A DNA stretch of 64,000 nucleotides from Cyclina sinensis (Eukaryota > Mollusca > Bivalvia > Venerida > Veneridae). Every line of letters begins with the position of its first letter. Position 1 is the first letter of the stretch. The translations under genes were made by a program, and so were the position numbers. Positions 24,346 to 36,884 of this stretch are shown here, one piece after another. The DNA lies in contig JAAONU010000002.1 in assembly GCA_012932295.1 (NCBI GenBank), positions 33,691,485-33,755,484 of the forward strand, in the 5' to 3' direction. Under the pieces are notes generated by a model. It was not told the origin of the DNA, did not search any database, and saw nothing but the letters and a program-made list of their open reading frames with translations.

Positions 24346-24894
24346 GAAATTAAGCGATGTGCGTATTCAAGAACTTCCCTAACAATCATAGTTTAAATAT
24401 TTGTTGAAGGAGTTGTGTCTGAATCTGAACACACCCTCGTACATATCGCTTCGTATCTCATGTCGTAGGTTACCGTTATTAACGACGGCAGCAAACAGAG
24501 TTTCTTTTTGTGACTGTTGCAAAATATTTACTCAACTGTATCTGTTTTCATTTGAGAAAAAAAATTCAAGCTTATACAACCGTACAGAAATAAGATTTTA
24601 TGTTTGATGAAATTTCTTATTTTCTAACAACATCTGAATTTTTGTCCCTTTTAAGATGTCTCTATGTATCAGTGAGTTTATAGATTTCCCAAAGTGACTC
24701 TGTTATTTTTTTTTTAATTCAGTTACCTACAATTTTGTTTGGAATTCTTTTCTGTTTAGTGTCGGTACTAGTATTTACAGTAGATTATATGTTACTCTTA
24801 GCTACGATTCCAAACCTTCACCCTGAAACATTAAGATTTCGATTACAAGACAACATTTTAGTGTGGGGGTAACCACCCCTCCTCGGATAACACT

Positions 24895-25075
24895 ATTGAT
24901 AGATTTATAGCTTTTGGGATGAGACATTAAAACGAGGTGCTTTGCACTGAGCGTGTTTAAAAACCAGGAATGTCTCTGGTACATGAAGTATTCTGTGTAT
25001 CAGAACCCAAAATAACTCGACTCTTTTCATATGGGTAACCGCTACGAACGAAAAAATAAACTCAAACAGAAACAT
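24895..25075 (+). mobile_element. 5'-truncated SINE
   Basis: It keeps the body and tail blocks (TGGGATGAGACATTAAAACG, CCAGGAATGTCTCTGGTACA, TTCATATGGGTAACCGCTAC, AATAAACTCAAACAG) but lacks the tRNA head. Confidence 0.65.
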
Positions 25076-25079
25076 TCGG

Positions 25080-26690
25080 TAAAAGGGCAGTCAAAAAGAT
25101 CGAAACCATTTTAAGTTGTTTTTACCATGCATAAATCATCATAGCCGTAATCTCTTTGTCCATCTAAGCATGCATCTGATTGACAAAGCTTATATATAAA
25201 TTTACCATTTTAAAATTTCCTTTCAAGATAAAACTCAACTGTTTACTCGCAGGTTGTTTACTGCGATAAAATTTATCTAAGATGAAATGATGAGATACCA
25301 GTAAATATAGTTAACATCAAATAACAAATTTTATTCTCCTTTGCAACGCCTTATACTTTTTACGTTATTGTGGAAACGCCTTTCAAGTGACGCAGTTTCT
25401 TCTCTTTTTTTTCTAAAAAGAAAACTGTTATAAAAGCATACAATTTTCACGATGAGAGGGGGAATACAGTACAAATGTGTTTTTTATATATGTCCTAAAC
25501 GTAAAAAAGATTTTCAGAAAATAAAAAATTTAAAGCGATTAACTCGTTCGCCGATGGAAAATAGTTCTACATACAGAAATTCTAATTGTATTTTCGAAGA
25601 AGGCATCAAAACTTACTGACGAATATTTGTCACTGAAATACATAGGAATGATTGTGATAGTGTCTTTATCAGTAAATATTTCACCCCGTTAGTCACAGGG
25701 CAGACTCATCCCCGGTTCGGTGAGTTAGCTCGTCTCTATTACTTTTAATGGTGGTCACGAGTTCGAATCCCGCTATTATTATGACCTGTTTTTTTCCGTT
25801 TTCAAGCCGTGTAGAAGCATGCAATTATATTGTTTAAATGGTATTTTGACTTATCTTAATTTTTTCAAGAAAGTTATTTTAAGCTAAAAACCTGGAGATC
25901 AGTAGCTCTTACATTGTATAGGATTTACATGCATCTATTAAGACCAGGTTTTCGTCATATATACTTAACGCATGTTTTAATTTCTTAACATTTTTGTTTA
26001 AATACATATAAAACCTTGTGAATATTAAATAATTATATATCTTTCGTGAAGAAATGACATAAAACCATTGAAGATTCCCGGCGTTACATACTCGACATTA
26101 AATCTTTATGAAAAGTCGTTCATCTGTTGCTTCTAATTACTTGTAATTTCAGGCACACCCGTTTTAGCACGTAATAAAAATAATGGATTCTAAATCTTCT
26201 TATTACACCTAGACATTTTTTCAGTCATGTTTACTGTAGCTTGTATCACCTATTATATTAGAAAACAGATTGTTTGCCTTTAAAACGAAAGATCCATGAC
26301 TATATTAATTGATTAGGAACGATTTTTTGTATCAGTGGCTGCCTGTACCCAATAAAAATAATGCAATGACAGAACATGTAGGAACACAATTGATAGTAGC
26401 ATTTCAAAAGATGCTAGTAAAAATAAAAGAATGGAGATTAACATTGCATTTTGATACGGTAAAGTTTACACATATTTTTCCCATAGTTAAAGGTGCCAAT
26501 GTCCAGATGAAACTAGTTTACTCACTTTTGCATGGATACAAAAAAAAATAATATTGAGGTGTCCAACTCATCTTTTAAAGTATAAATGCTCCTAGAAATT
26601 AAAATAGGTGTATATATTAAAACAGATGTGTAACTAGGCCAAAGACCTAATGTCTTTGACCTGGCCCCTTCCCCAACCATGCTAGATATA
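25080..26690. other. Intergenic; no supportable gene
   Basis: AT-rich DNA. A weak tRNA-like scrap (GAGTTAGCTCG followed by CACGAGTTCGAATCCCGC at about 25720-25775) has boxes A and B but no acceptor stem, so it is taken as a SINE head remnant. An 80-codon open frame near 26309-26551 has no recognisable features and is not called. Confidence 0.5.
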
Positions 26691-26698
26691 TAGAGGGT

Positions 26699-26852
26699 AT
26701 TTGTTTGTTTTTGTGGAAGATGAGAATTTATTTCATCGAGTGAACACCATATGTGATATTTTCACGAGTGGCGCAGCCACGAGTGAAAATATCAACATAT
26801 GGTGTTCACGAGATGAAATAAATTCCCATCTTCCACTAAAAAACAAACAAAT
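26699..26852. mobile_element. 154-bp foldback MITE with nearly full-length inverted arms
   Basis: The two halves (about 76 bp each) are imperfect reverse complements. Left: GTGGAAGATGAGAATTTATT, GAACACCATATG, TTTTCACGAGTGGC. Right: the complements of these in reverse order. The centre is the short GCGCAGCC loop. No coding potential. The target duplication is not certain, since the arms end in AT-rich sequence. Confidence 0.85.
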
Positions 26853-27715
26853 TTTCTTTTTATTTTATGCCAACACTTCAAAAATGTTTTTTTTATGATA
26901 TTTTTAATCAGGGCCTTCAATAAATTCCCCATGGTTAGCCCCAAATCAGTTAATGCGTACTTTGGTTACTCCGCACAAAAAAAAGTGCAGACAATCTCCA
27001 ATACATGTGATAACTTTACTTCTGCTGAAATAAACTGAATACACTTTCATCAAATAACATTTATTTTTGTCTACACAGTTTATCAATATTTATTGAATTT
27101 TTGCCATACATACTTTAATTATAAAAGTGGATTAATACCGAGTAATATTCAATAAATTGAATTGAAGTCGGCCATATTGGATATTGTCCATGTGAGTTAT
27201 GTAAACAAATCAGACATTTTAAATAATTTATGGCGAATTTCATCATTATTCACAACTAGTTAGGCTCAGGAATTCAATATTATAATTGGATTTAACAAGG
27301 TAAATAAATTTCACTCGCTGTCACAGTCTGAAATACAGCGGATTCTCTTGTGGTGGGGAAATTCCTGAAGTTTCATCAAGCAGTAGTTCCGGCACCAACA
27401 GTGTATTATCAAAATGGTAATTAACTGATTCAAAACAGTGTATTATCACTTTTATCTCACTGATATTTCCCTATATTTCATTGGTAGGCATAAAATAAAT
27501 ACATTATCTCTCACGATTTTTTCTGCTTTAACGATTTTATCATACGTGCTTTCAATGAATAAACGATAAAAACTGAATACACGTCTGTTTAGTTTATTAA
27601 GAATGTACAAGAACTAAAGAGTAAAGTGAAAAATTACGGCTTGCTGTCTTTGACAGTGAAAAGTTTCAGTCTGAGAACTTGACCACATAACAGATGTGCA
27701 AAAAAAGAACACAAA
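26853..27715. other. Intergenic; nothing recognised
   Basis: AT-rich, without usable open frames or repeats that I can define. Confidence 0.5.
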
Positions 27716-28026
27716 AGAACAGAAGTGATTTCGTGGTCTTAGGGCAAAACCCTGGATGAAAAACTAGAACAGAAGTGATTTATGTGGTCTTAGGGCAAAA
27801 CCCTGGACGAAAAACTAGAACAGAAGTAATTTTGTGGTCTTAGGGCAAAACCCTGGATGAAAAACTAGAACATAAGTAATTTTGTGGTCTTAGGGCAAAA
27901 CCCTGGATGAAAAACTAGAACAGAAGTAAACATAAGTAATTTTGTGGTCTTAGGGCAAAACCCTGGATGAAAAACTAGAACAGAAGTAATTTTGTGGTCT
28001 TAGGGCAAAACCCTGGATGAAAAACT
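27716..28026. repeat. 50-bp minisatellite, six copies
   Basis: The unit starts AGAACAGAAGTAATTTTGTG and continues GTCTTAGGGCAAAACCCTGG then ATGAAAAACT. Six copies are nearly identical. The fifth has a small internal duplication (AGTAAACATAAGTAA). Each unit has a tiny hairpin, AGGG-CAAAA-CCCT. Confidence 0.95.
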
Positions 28027-28029
28027 AGA

Positions 28030-29610
28030 AACTGTACAAAAAATCTCTGTATGTTTTATTGACAAAGCTTATCAAGATTTTACAACTGTTGTGATGTAAC
28101 AGATGATGGTTAATAAATGAGGTAGTCTATTCTGATGTCAAGAATGTAAAAATAATTACAACTTACAGCAGACTGACAGATAAACACACCTGTACAAGAC
28201 TGATAAGAAAAGAATCTTTATGCTACACATATCACAAAATTTTCAGCAAGATGATTAACTGATATGTGTCTTTATAAAGTTAATGTTTCATGCAGACAGT
28301 GTATATGACAGTGAATATGACAAAGTCTTTACAATAATATGTTCAGTATTTCATTGAACGAATAATTATTCTTACATAATCATGATCTTTGCCTATTTAA
28401 AAAAAAGCCTAATCCAAATATATCACAGGCACAATTCATTTGTATGAGTAAAACAATACTGTACATATGATTAAAGCTATTAAGAATTTTGTACTTCACG
28501 AAAACAAAAACTCTAAATGGTAATACTCAACAATAATTTTTTCTCAACTTTTCTTTAAATTCATTTTTCCATGCACCTTACCCCTGCAACATTACTAAAA
28601 TGGACTAGTCTATAATTCATTTTGGACGGATCCGTATCTTTTACAGGGGTATCAACTGAACTATTTACGACTGAACAGCAAGCAATGTATACCAATATTA
28701 CACAGCATAGATGTAGTAAATACCCCCTGCAGAGTAAAAGTAATGTCAGAGAGCCATTGTTTTCATTTACAGGAATTCTAAAACAAAGTTATTTTTTAAA
28801 CATGCACAAATTACCATTCCCAGACAATATCTAGAGCCTACAACTATTACTAAAAGTGATCAAAAGAAGTAAGTACTGCTAAGTGGGAAATTTTTTAAAC
28901 TGCTTTCACAAAATCCGACAAAAATACTGTAAATATTTACTCATAATGACAAGTAATGTCCAATATTCATGAAGTTGCATAAAAACTAGGAAAACGGTTT
29001 GCTAAGCAAATTTTCATTACAATCAACTATACTCATCAACTATCTGAATCGGATTAACAAGGAAGTTAAGGGTCAGTCTTCAACTCAACAAAATCATTTG
29101 ATAAAAGTCTGTCTCTGATGAAGATCTGCCCGAGAATAAATTTCAAAGCTGCTCTACATAATAAAATTAAAAATTGCTACAAGTCATCTTAAATATGTCA
29201 GAGGAAACCAAAATAGGTCATGAACTAATACAATGTACTGTATATCAGAAAGATAATGTATTATGAGAATTGTTTCATGACAAGCTGTCAAAATCTGCAG
29301 AAATATGCCCCATTAAATCCTGACTGACCAAGACATCTCTCAACCAACACAGTAACTTCAGTGTACCCCCTTCATACTTCATTTGAAAGGGTACATACAT
29401 TTATTTCAGTTGCTCTAAAAATACACATATCTGAGTTTGTACATACACTGTCTTGTATTTGCATAAAAAAGTAATAAACTCCACCTATTCTGACTAAATA
29501 ATATTTCAATACATCAAACACTACAACTGATAGAAGTGTATTGTAAAATACCAAACCACAAGGTATCACACCTAAAAGCTTATCCAAAAAAATAAATCAT
29601 TGGTAAAATA
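28030..29610. other. Intergenic or distal 3' region of NHEJ1; no coding sequence seen
   Basis: AT-rich, short open frames only. No splice-joined exon could be assembled on either strand. Confidence 0.5.
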
Positions 29611-29613
29611 AAT

Positions 29614-29792
29614 ATACAGTCAAACCTGTGAACAAAGGCCACCCAAGGGAGAGACAAAAACTGGCTTTTGTCCACAGTGGCCTTTGTTCAGAGGTACATT
29701 TGCCCTAATAAATACCGGTTTCTCAAAGTCTGGCCTTTATTCACAGGATGGCCTTTATTCAGGGGTGGTCGTAAACTCAGGTTTGACAGTAT
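29614..29792. mobile_element. MITE with TA target site (Tc1/mariner-like)
   Basis: It begins ACAGTCAAACCTGTGAACAA and ends CTCAGGTTTGACAGT, which are imperfect inverted termini, flanked by TA on both sides (TATA...ATATA). The interior contains degenerate GTGGCCTTTGTTCA/GGCCTTTATTCA blocks. The length (about 175 bp) and TA flanks suit a mariner-type non-autonomous element. Confidence 0.75.
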
Positions 29793-30439
29793 ATAAAATT
29801 CAATTTCATTGGTGCTTGATTAACAATTTGCAAAATGAATTCAACTGTCAATAAAAGGGACATAACCTACAAATCACCGATGAAATATTGCCTATTTTAC
29901 TGGCACTTTTGCTTTAACATGAAAATAATTGATAATTTAAAGAAGAATATAGATTCATTTTTTTCCATTAAGTATTTAGATACTTAGAAAGTGTTTATTT
30001 GAAATAATTGGTTTTCTGTCTAAGAAAAGGAACAACAACTACTCTCTTTATAAAGACTACTATTAATTCATCCAGTTTACCTGTTTGACTTAGAATATTT
30101 GACTGACACCTTCACATAGGGCTATAATTCATTCAGTATATCATTCATATAAACATGATTTTGAAGAAAGAATACTGTTAGTTTTTGGAAAGGCCCCTTT
30201 CATCAACCATGTTCACTTTACATCTGTTGTATTACAGAATAACATTGGTCAAAGATCTGTATGTGTGTCAAAAATAGCAAACATTTCATTAATTACATTG
30301 TATTTCTACCGATTTAGCCCGTGAAGTGCCTGAAGGATATTTTATGTTTGTAAAATCTCTGAAAGTGTTGTGTAAACTACACTATAATATAACATTGTTC
30401 CCAAAGATCATATAAAGCTTCTGTGTAGGAACTTATGTA

Positions 30440-33400
30440 TTAAAATCCTATCTTTTTCTTCTTCTTTGCTTTCTGCATTTTCTTGCTCTCTTCTAACTCC
30501 AATCTCCTTTCCAAAGCCTGACGTCGCATCAGTTCTGTATCCTATAAATAGAAACCAAATACAGTAAGGTTACATAAGTAACCATATCATTGTCTGAAGA
30601 GTTTTGGCATATGTTTATCACTTACTGTCAAATCATCTTTTTTATGACAGGCAAGACTAAAGAGATGAATTAAACCAGATCCGTCTCCATTGTAAGAAAC
30701 TGTAAACCTTACTGAAGCTGAAAGTTTGGTCATAAATACAGTCGGTACAAGCTGATCTGCCTCAGAGGATTCAAGACAACAAATCAGTATAAACTTTGAC
30801 CACTTCATCTGTACAGATGACTGTAAAATATAGATTTCTTGACCAAGGTTTCACTAATTTTTACTGCTTTTTTAAAATAGTTTGCTTGTTTTGCTGCCTG
30901 CTTCAAATATGATATCCAAAACCAAAGTTCTGAACAAGATGTCTCCTTGCTGAACAACTTTATTGATAACAACTTATACAATAAGTAATATCCAGCTACA
31001 TCATGCGACAATTTAAAAAAAAAATGTAATAATATGGTGATCTGCCATAAACTACAAACACTGGAGCAACAAAAGCTGAAGCAGACATTTTGGGATTGTA
31101 TTTTCTCCTTAAACTACTACAATCCAAGGAAGACTACTCAGTCTCACTGGAAGAACAAACCTTTACAGGTGATGTCTCTGGAGTGGAGCTGTCAGATGAT
31201 CTGGACGGACTAGGTGTTTTGTTTGGCGACTTTGTCGGAGATTTTGACTGCTGCAGTGAGGGTGGTAAGCGAGAGTTGCCCCATGATTGGCCTGACGATG
31301 TTCGTCTACCCTCGTCTACACTACTCAAGTCATCTAGCAAACTCTCACCATCAGTTTTGACTGAAAAAAATTGACATTGTAAAGTTTTCCTACAATTTAC
31401 TATGGTAAGGTAAAGTTACCTTTTAAATATGGGTAGTCAACAAAGTCTACACCTGGAAAGGATGTAACTATTTATTTCCAGTCAATTCAAGTGCAGTTGC
31501 CTTGATCATCCCAGTATCAACATCTGGGAACTCAGCCACAGATCAGCACCAAACATGCAATTCTAAATTAGACTCGGGTATTCAATTTTGTGAAAATATT
31601 TAGCATTTTGTTACATGCATGCCTCACCCCTACGTTTCTATTATTAAATTTCTTATACCTATTGTTTAACTATACATATAAGCATCTTATATCTATCATG
31701 CAAAATTCAATCTCTTCGTATTTTCAAAAAGATGAAATCCCATAAATAAAATGCCATATAACTCATAACAGGAAAGCCTTACTACAGTAAACAATATCTT
31801 ACATGGATATTCCTTAATGATAATGACTAAGGTAATAACATGTAACCGGTCTTCCCCACAGCTGTTGACCATCATTTGTATAAAAGATAACGCAGGTCAT
31901 CAATATGGGTTTTGTTGTGAGATTATCCACAATGTGGTCAAATTTTACATTTTCAAGTTTTTCACTTTCAGATAACAGACTGTTTTAAAATTACTTTTGT
32001 ATACTTTTAATCACACTCTGACTACCAGAAAGTACACTTATATTGGAATAAACGACGCATATGATATAACATTTTATAAATCATTTCCACATCATGGACG
32101 ACTTACACGTCATGCCAGGTAACATGCAGATTGCTGATTTTGTCACCTCACGTCACATATATACATCTGTTTAAACGTGGCTGATTTTGTCACCTCATGT
32201 TACATATATACATCTGTTTAATCTGACATTTAGAGAAAGTAACTTAACTTTTATCAGTATCACACTGTTTCTTATTGACAAACTTAGGAAACTACTTAGA
32301 GCAGAGTGTCAGCTAAGTATAAAAATCTTATGTATATAATCCATGCTAGTATTACCTTTTCTTGGAGATCTGTTCACCCAAGCTCTTTTACTCATTATCT
32401 GCCTATAAAGGTCTTGATTCTTCACATCAAATGTTTTAATCTCTATATCTTTTATTTGACTGTCAAACCCCTGAAGTGATAAGCAATAGAATTTGTCATT
32501 CGGCAGTGACACTGTATGCCAAAAATGTACAAGGGTACAAATCAACTCAAGATGTATAAGGTATGAACACCTGTACACAGTATGAACAAACCTAAAATGT
32601 ACTAAGATAAAATTGGCATTTATAACAGTGACATATTGAATGTGGAACAAAATTGCTCCACGATTTTCACCTGAATTAAGTACTAAGTCTGAATCACCAG
32701 TCTGATTCTAAAGTTTTCAACAACATTTTTGCTGATGAACCAACTACTGAACTTAAATGTACTACCTGACAAATTTACATGGGACTGCAAAATTACCTTT
32801 GAAGTCATCATATTCATTTCAAATGCTGTCTCAACAAAGGCAGGGGTCTCAATATGTTCTGAAAGATATGATTAAAATGTGACATTTAAAAAAAAAGCCC
32901 CAAACAAATATGCATGAATTCCAATGTCATGACGTAATACATACAAGTAAAATAGTGTTGATTTAACAGACATCAATCCGAAAAACTTTAAAGAGATATA
33001 TGATATATTGAAAACATACTGAAGAAATTTCTTGTGGATTTTTATGGTATGTGGCAAAATCATGGGGTCTATTTATAGTTTTAATAAGAATCTTTGCAGA
33101 TCAGGCAAAATGCTTTCCAAAGCTATGTTTACTGGTCGCCAAAGTTCTGTGACTAATTATCACAACAATTCTACCAAGCACTTGGGTTGAGTTACAATAA
33201 GCTGGGGTGTTTGCCAAAATGTCATGTCTACTAATTCTTTATCAAATGTATTGAAATGACCTCGTTCAAAGTGACTTCTTTCACTTGCAAATGCATTGTG
33301 CTCAGGTAAGCTAATGTTTGTTTAGGTTTACTAGGTCCCTCCACCCCTTGTGGGTCTGAAAAGGAGAGACCCCAAGGTAAGCTGACTAATACAACCTCTT

Positions 33401-35620
33401 TTAACATAAGCTATATGAGACTTATAATAGCAAAGGTTTATCATACTTCTAGAGCACCTTGCTCCCTGTGACTTATAGTCATCTATCTCCTTATCTTTAC
33501 TCTGTATAATCTTGATCAGTTCTTGTTGCCGACGCGTCAGTTCCCCAACCATCGCCATCAGAGGCACAATCAAGTGTTGTGAACCCTGCAGACAGTTAAT
33601 AATATTAGTCAATAAGTAGCTTTTTGACTCAGTAGTGTAATTTTTGTATTTTTCTTCTCTCTTTCATGTTTTTTAAAATTTATTTAATGATGGCCATTCT
33701 GATGAAAGACAAAATACAGATTGTCATCTTATTTGTTTTTCTAGAAACAATAGGATTATTTGAATGTAACAATTTCTGACAATGTTTTGATAGTTTTTCA
33801 GCTACTGAAAATACCAAATGAAAAATCAGATAACAAAAGCACTATGTCCTGACATTGCTGCACAGAGTTGGTAATTCTCTAGCAATGTTTTGGCTTAATA
33901 ATAGCTACAATGTTTTTGTATCAGTCTTAGAAAGTTATTGAAACCAACCAAAGTTGTTCGTGCAACACCATACTTGAAAGTCATAACTGATTTCATTCAA
34001 TGAATGTACTTGTATAAAGGATAACAAAGCATTACTGGCATTGTATTTAGAACTTATCAATAACAGTCAAAATCAAAGCCCTACACGATATTACCATTGA
34101 CTTATCAGCAGGACTACAGTGAAAGTTCCACACAAAAGGCATCCCTGCTAACTCTGAGTGCAAAACAATCAGCACCTTTGATTCTTCATCATCTCCATCA
34201 CGTTTGAAAGACAACTAAAAGTACAGAGAAACTTCAATTCATTAATTTTCAACGTTCATGCAGATATTCAATGAAAGTATTACAGGAAAACTGCTCAACA
34301 CTTAAGAAAATGTTAGACCTGGGTACTGCGAGATACTGAAGTGCAATGAATATTAGTTTTACTGCATATACAGGATTTTGGGTTGGCCTGAAACAATTTA
34401 GGCTCAGACAGCCACAGTCACAGTTTCTCCTGCCACAGAATCACATAAAAAATATAATGATGGAAGAACGAATTCCTGGTCAACATGTATGTGTTTCTCT
34501 TCAGCCTCAGATGTGTCAATGTTTATTAAGTGCAAAGAGCCATAAATGGACTTTTTTTAAAAACCATCTTGCTCCATCTCATTCAAATGTACTTGATTTT
34601 TTATATCTGGTGCCACATATATTTATTATACATTCAGCTGCTTTATACAACCATGCTATGTAATGGTATACCTTTATGGAAGTATTAGGATCATCCTGGG
34701 TCTTGTCCAGAACACTCTTAATTTGATCCAAGATTCTTGTCAGAGATGCTTCAATACCTGGATTCAGTTTCTGTAAAAAAGAATAGATTTGAAACCAGAT
34801 GTGCTGTGGCTGTGAATCTAATCCTGAATAAATGAATCACAAAGCTTAATACTTACTTTGTAAGTAAATGTTTACTTTCTAGGTATATGTCTAGGTGGCA
34901 AAAATGATTTACAATCATCAAACTTTCAAAGATTGAGTAAAAGGCTTCAGGAAGCTTAACTTGTACATGTATATATCATTTCATGATCTTACAGAGCAGT
35001 AACTTAACACACTGAAATGCTGAAAAGAAGACATTTACAAAATCCTTACATTTTATGTAAAAATAACCAGCAGCTATTCCCTCCATTACATAACTGTAAT
35101 TAACTGAAGTATTCTAATCATCTAGAATATCTAAGAGGCTCTGAATGCATTTGACAATGAAGTTTTCTTATACATTGTTAAGAGGCACTTGACCTTTATC
35201 CTGCTGGTTGCAATTGTGTTTGCCTTTGTGACCATGCAGACCATGATCAACCTGAACATCCTTGCAGTCTGATCAGAATCTACACTGTTCACTATTTAGT
35301 AAGTATTTTTACAACTAATACCCCTATAAATGGTAAATAATACTGCCCAACTTGAAAGATGGACAAGTCCATTTTAGAAATTAGTAGGTTAAGAGGGTAT
35401 AAGTATGAACAAGCTCACATACCTTGATCCGTTTCTGTAAAGCTTGATCTGCAATCTCTTCATGCCAGAAGTTAGTTAGGTCTGTCAACAGAACTCTGTA
35501 GCTATCTGTTGTGAACATGTACTTCAACAGGTATACCTTTCCATCCACTCGGATAGGTTGCCAAGGATATGCTTCCAAATCAGGCTTCCATGTTCTCCTC
35601 CATTCAACTTCAGTTGCCAT
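30440..35620 (-). CDS. NHEJ1: XLF/Cernunnos, non-homologous end-joining factor 1, 8 coding exons
   Basis: XLF bridges broken DNA ends with XRCC4 and stimulates ligase IV in nuclear end joining. Coding exons in transcript order: 35423-35620, 34672-34770, 34095-34214, 33447-33585, 32797-32858, 32356-32470, 31161-31360, 30440-30541. All are GT-AG with matching phases, giving 344 aa (human XLF is 299 aa). The head domain (about 1-139) has LLTDLTNFWHEE, HSELAGMPFVWNFHC and a proline just after the Leu-115 equivalent, which here is Met124. The coiled coil starts at SQHLIVPLMAMVGEL (about 141) and includes KDKEIDDYKSQGA. The low-complexity Ser/Pro/Thr-rich tail (exon 7) matches the disordered human C-terminus, and the last eight residues KKKKKIGF form a basic-plus-aromatic Ku-binding-type motif. 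A splice acceptor just upstream of the ATG (exon from 35636) implies a non-coding first exon further up. Confidence 0.95.
32125..32225. repeat. 51-bp tandem duplication in NHEJ1 intron 6
   Basis: GCTGATTTTGTCACCTCACG and the following CATATATACATCTGTTTAA occur twice in a row. This is a short local duplication with no further copies. Confidence 0.8.
35190..35405 (+). repeat. Bivalve interspersed repeat in NHEJ1 intron 1
   Basis: It contains GACCATGCAGACCATGATCA, CTGATCAGAATCTACACTGT, TTCACTATTTAGTAAGTATT and GAAAGATGGACAAGTCCATT, the ordered blocks of a very common bivalve repeat. It is the same family as 5300-5515 in inverse orientation and ends just before exon 1's donor region. Confidence 0.55.
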
Positions 35621-35639
35621 TTTTTAAATAAAATACCTG

Positions 35640-36528
35640 TAAATTACAAGATTCTATATGACCTACAGTAATCATAATTGTATATAAAAATCATTCAGTA
35701 AAGTGGAAACTCATAACAAAGCTTCAAAACTGGGTATTTTAAGCTGATGGTATTCATGAACATACACTGTGGTTATGCAAAATTTGGATGGTCGTAACTT
35801 GTTATCATCAAGTTCTATGGTATCTAATTCAAAATATCATAATTTAAGTGTTGCCTTCAAGTATAATGGGTTAAAAATCTTTTAGAAAAATTGTGACTTC
35901 ATTTCTAAATAATAGGCATCAGTTTTTTAGATGGCAATAACACAAGAACTGGATTTACTATTAGTATCAAATGCCATTTGTCTTTATTAGATCTATCTAT
36001 GACTTGGATTTAAGGCTATTGTGTTAACTTGTTTTTGTTAGAATGTAGCATCAACTTTTTAGAAATTTATTGTATCAGCCAATGTAAAATAAAGGATCCT
36101 GTATCCATTAGTTGTGGAATCCTTTATTATTTTGGTGTTTCAAAGGCTTTAAGTAAGTCAGTGTCATTCTCATATAAGTTTCTGGCATCTTTTACACAAT
36201 TAATAGGTCTCCTTTTTATAACTTCTCCTCCAGCACTTTCTCAAATTCATTTACTCCAGCAGCCAGTTAAATTGTAACAAGTAACTTAATTGAAGGGCAG
36301 TCCCACCCAATGATTTTTTAGATGCTATTTATCAATTATTATGAATACCAAATTTAGGTCTTTGGGCAAGCTATTACAATGAACTATTACTTTGACTAAA
36401 AGCAATCTTCTGATATCTGTTTTCATTATCTTTTTCTTTAAACAGCTTCCTCTTTTACTAGCTTGTCACAGTCCCATAATAAAGAAAGTTTATATAAGAC
36501 TGTCTCCATTCAAAATGCATCTAGAGCA
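35640..36528. other. NHEJ1 upstream region; nothing coding
   Basis: AT-rich. It should contain or lead to the non-coding first exon and promoter of NHEJ1, but I could not place a transcription start. No CpG-rich block is visible. Confidence 0.4.
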
Positions 36529-36529
36529 T

Positions 36530-36742
36530 CTAGATTCAACCTGATCATGCACTTATTTATAGTAACCTCGTCGAATATGTCAGTTTCGGACACCCATCTA
36601 AGTACTGACCATACATAATATTGCCTAACTTAGCAAATGTTCCATATGCTTTAACCATGTTGCTAAAGAGATAGCCCGACAGTGAGGCTGCTGGAAATGC
36701 CTTATCTATCCGGTGTCCACTACACTCCTCCCCTCTTTAACC
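36530..36742. repeat. 213-bp interspersed repeat, copy A
   Basis: It runs from CTAGATTCAACCTGATCATG to CTCCTCCCCTCTTTAACC and is highly similar over its whole length to 38529-38741 (copy C). A diverged copy B lies between them and is split by a transposon. Confidence 0.9.
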
Positions 36743-36884
36743 TTCAGGAGCCTAGAATTTACTGTACAGCTTCCTACAGAACCAATTTCCACTCCAACCA
36801 TGTGACCTGACTTATCCTTGCACTTTCAGTGCACACTGACACTAAACAAAGTAAAGAGCCCGCAAAGATGCGTGAAATTTCCCC

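Noticed and set aside
25715..25785. Possible tRNA gene (box A GAGTTAGCTCG, box B GAGTTCGAATCCC)
   Set aside because: No acceptor or anticodon stem can be paired; better explained as a SINE head remnant.
26309..26551. 80-codon open frame in the 25-27 kb intergenic region
   Set aside because: No recognisable domain, no splice partners, and AT-biased composition like its surroundings.
27716..28026. CRISPR-like array of regularly spaced repeats
   Set aside because: Units are directly adjacent with no unique spacers, and the genome is animal; it is a minisatellite.
31090..31374. Plus-strand open frame of 94 codons opposite NHEJ1 exon 7
   Set aside because: Shadow of the low-complexity Ser/Pro-coding exon on the other strand; the minus-strand model has matching splice phases.
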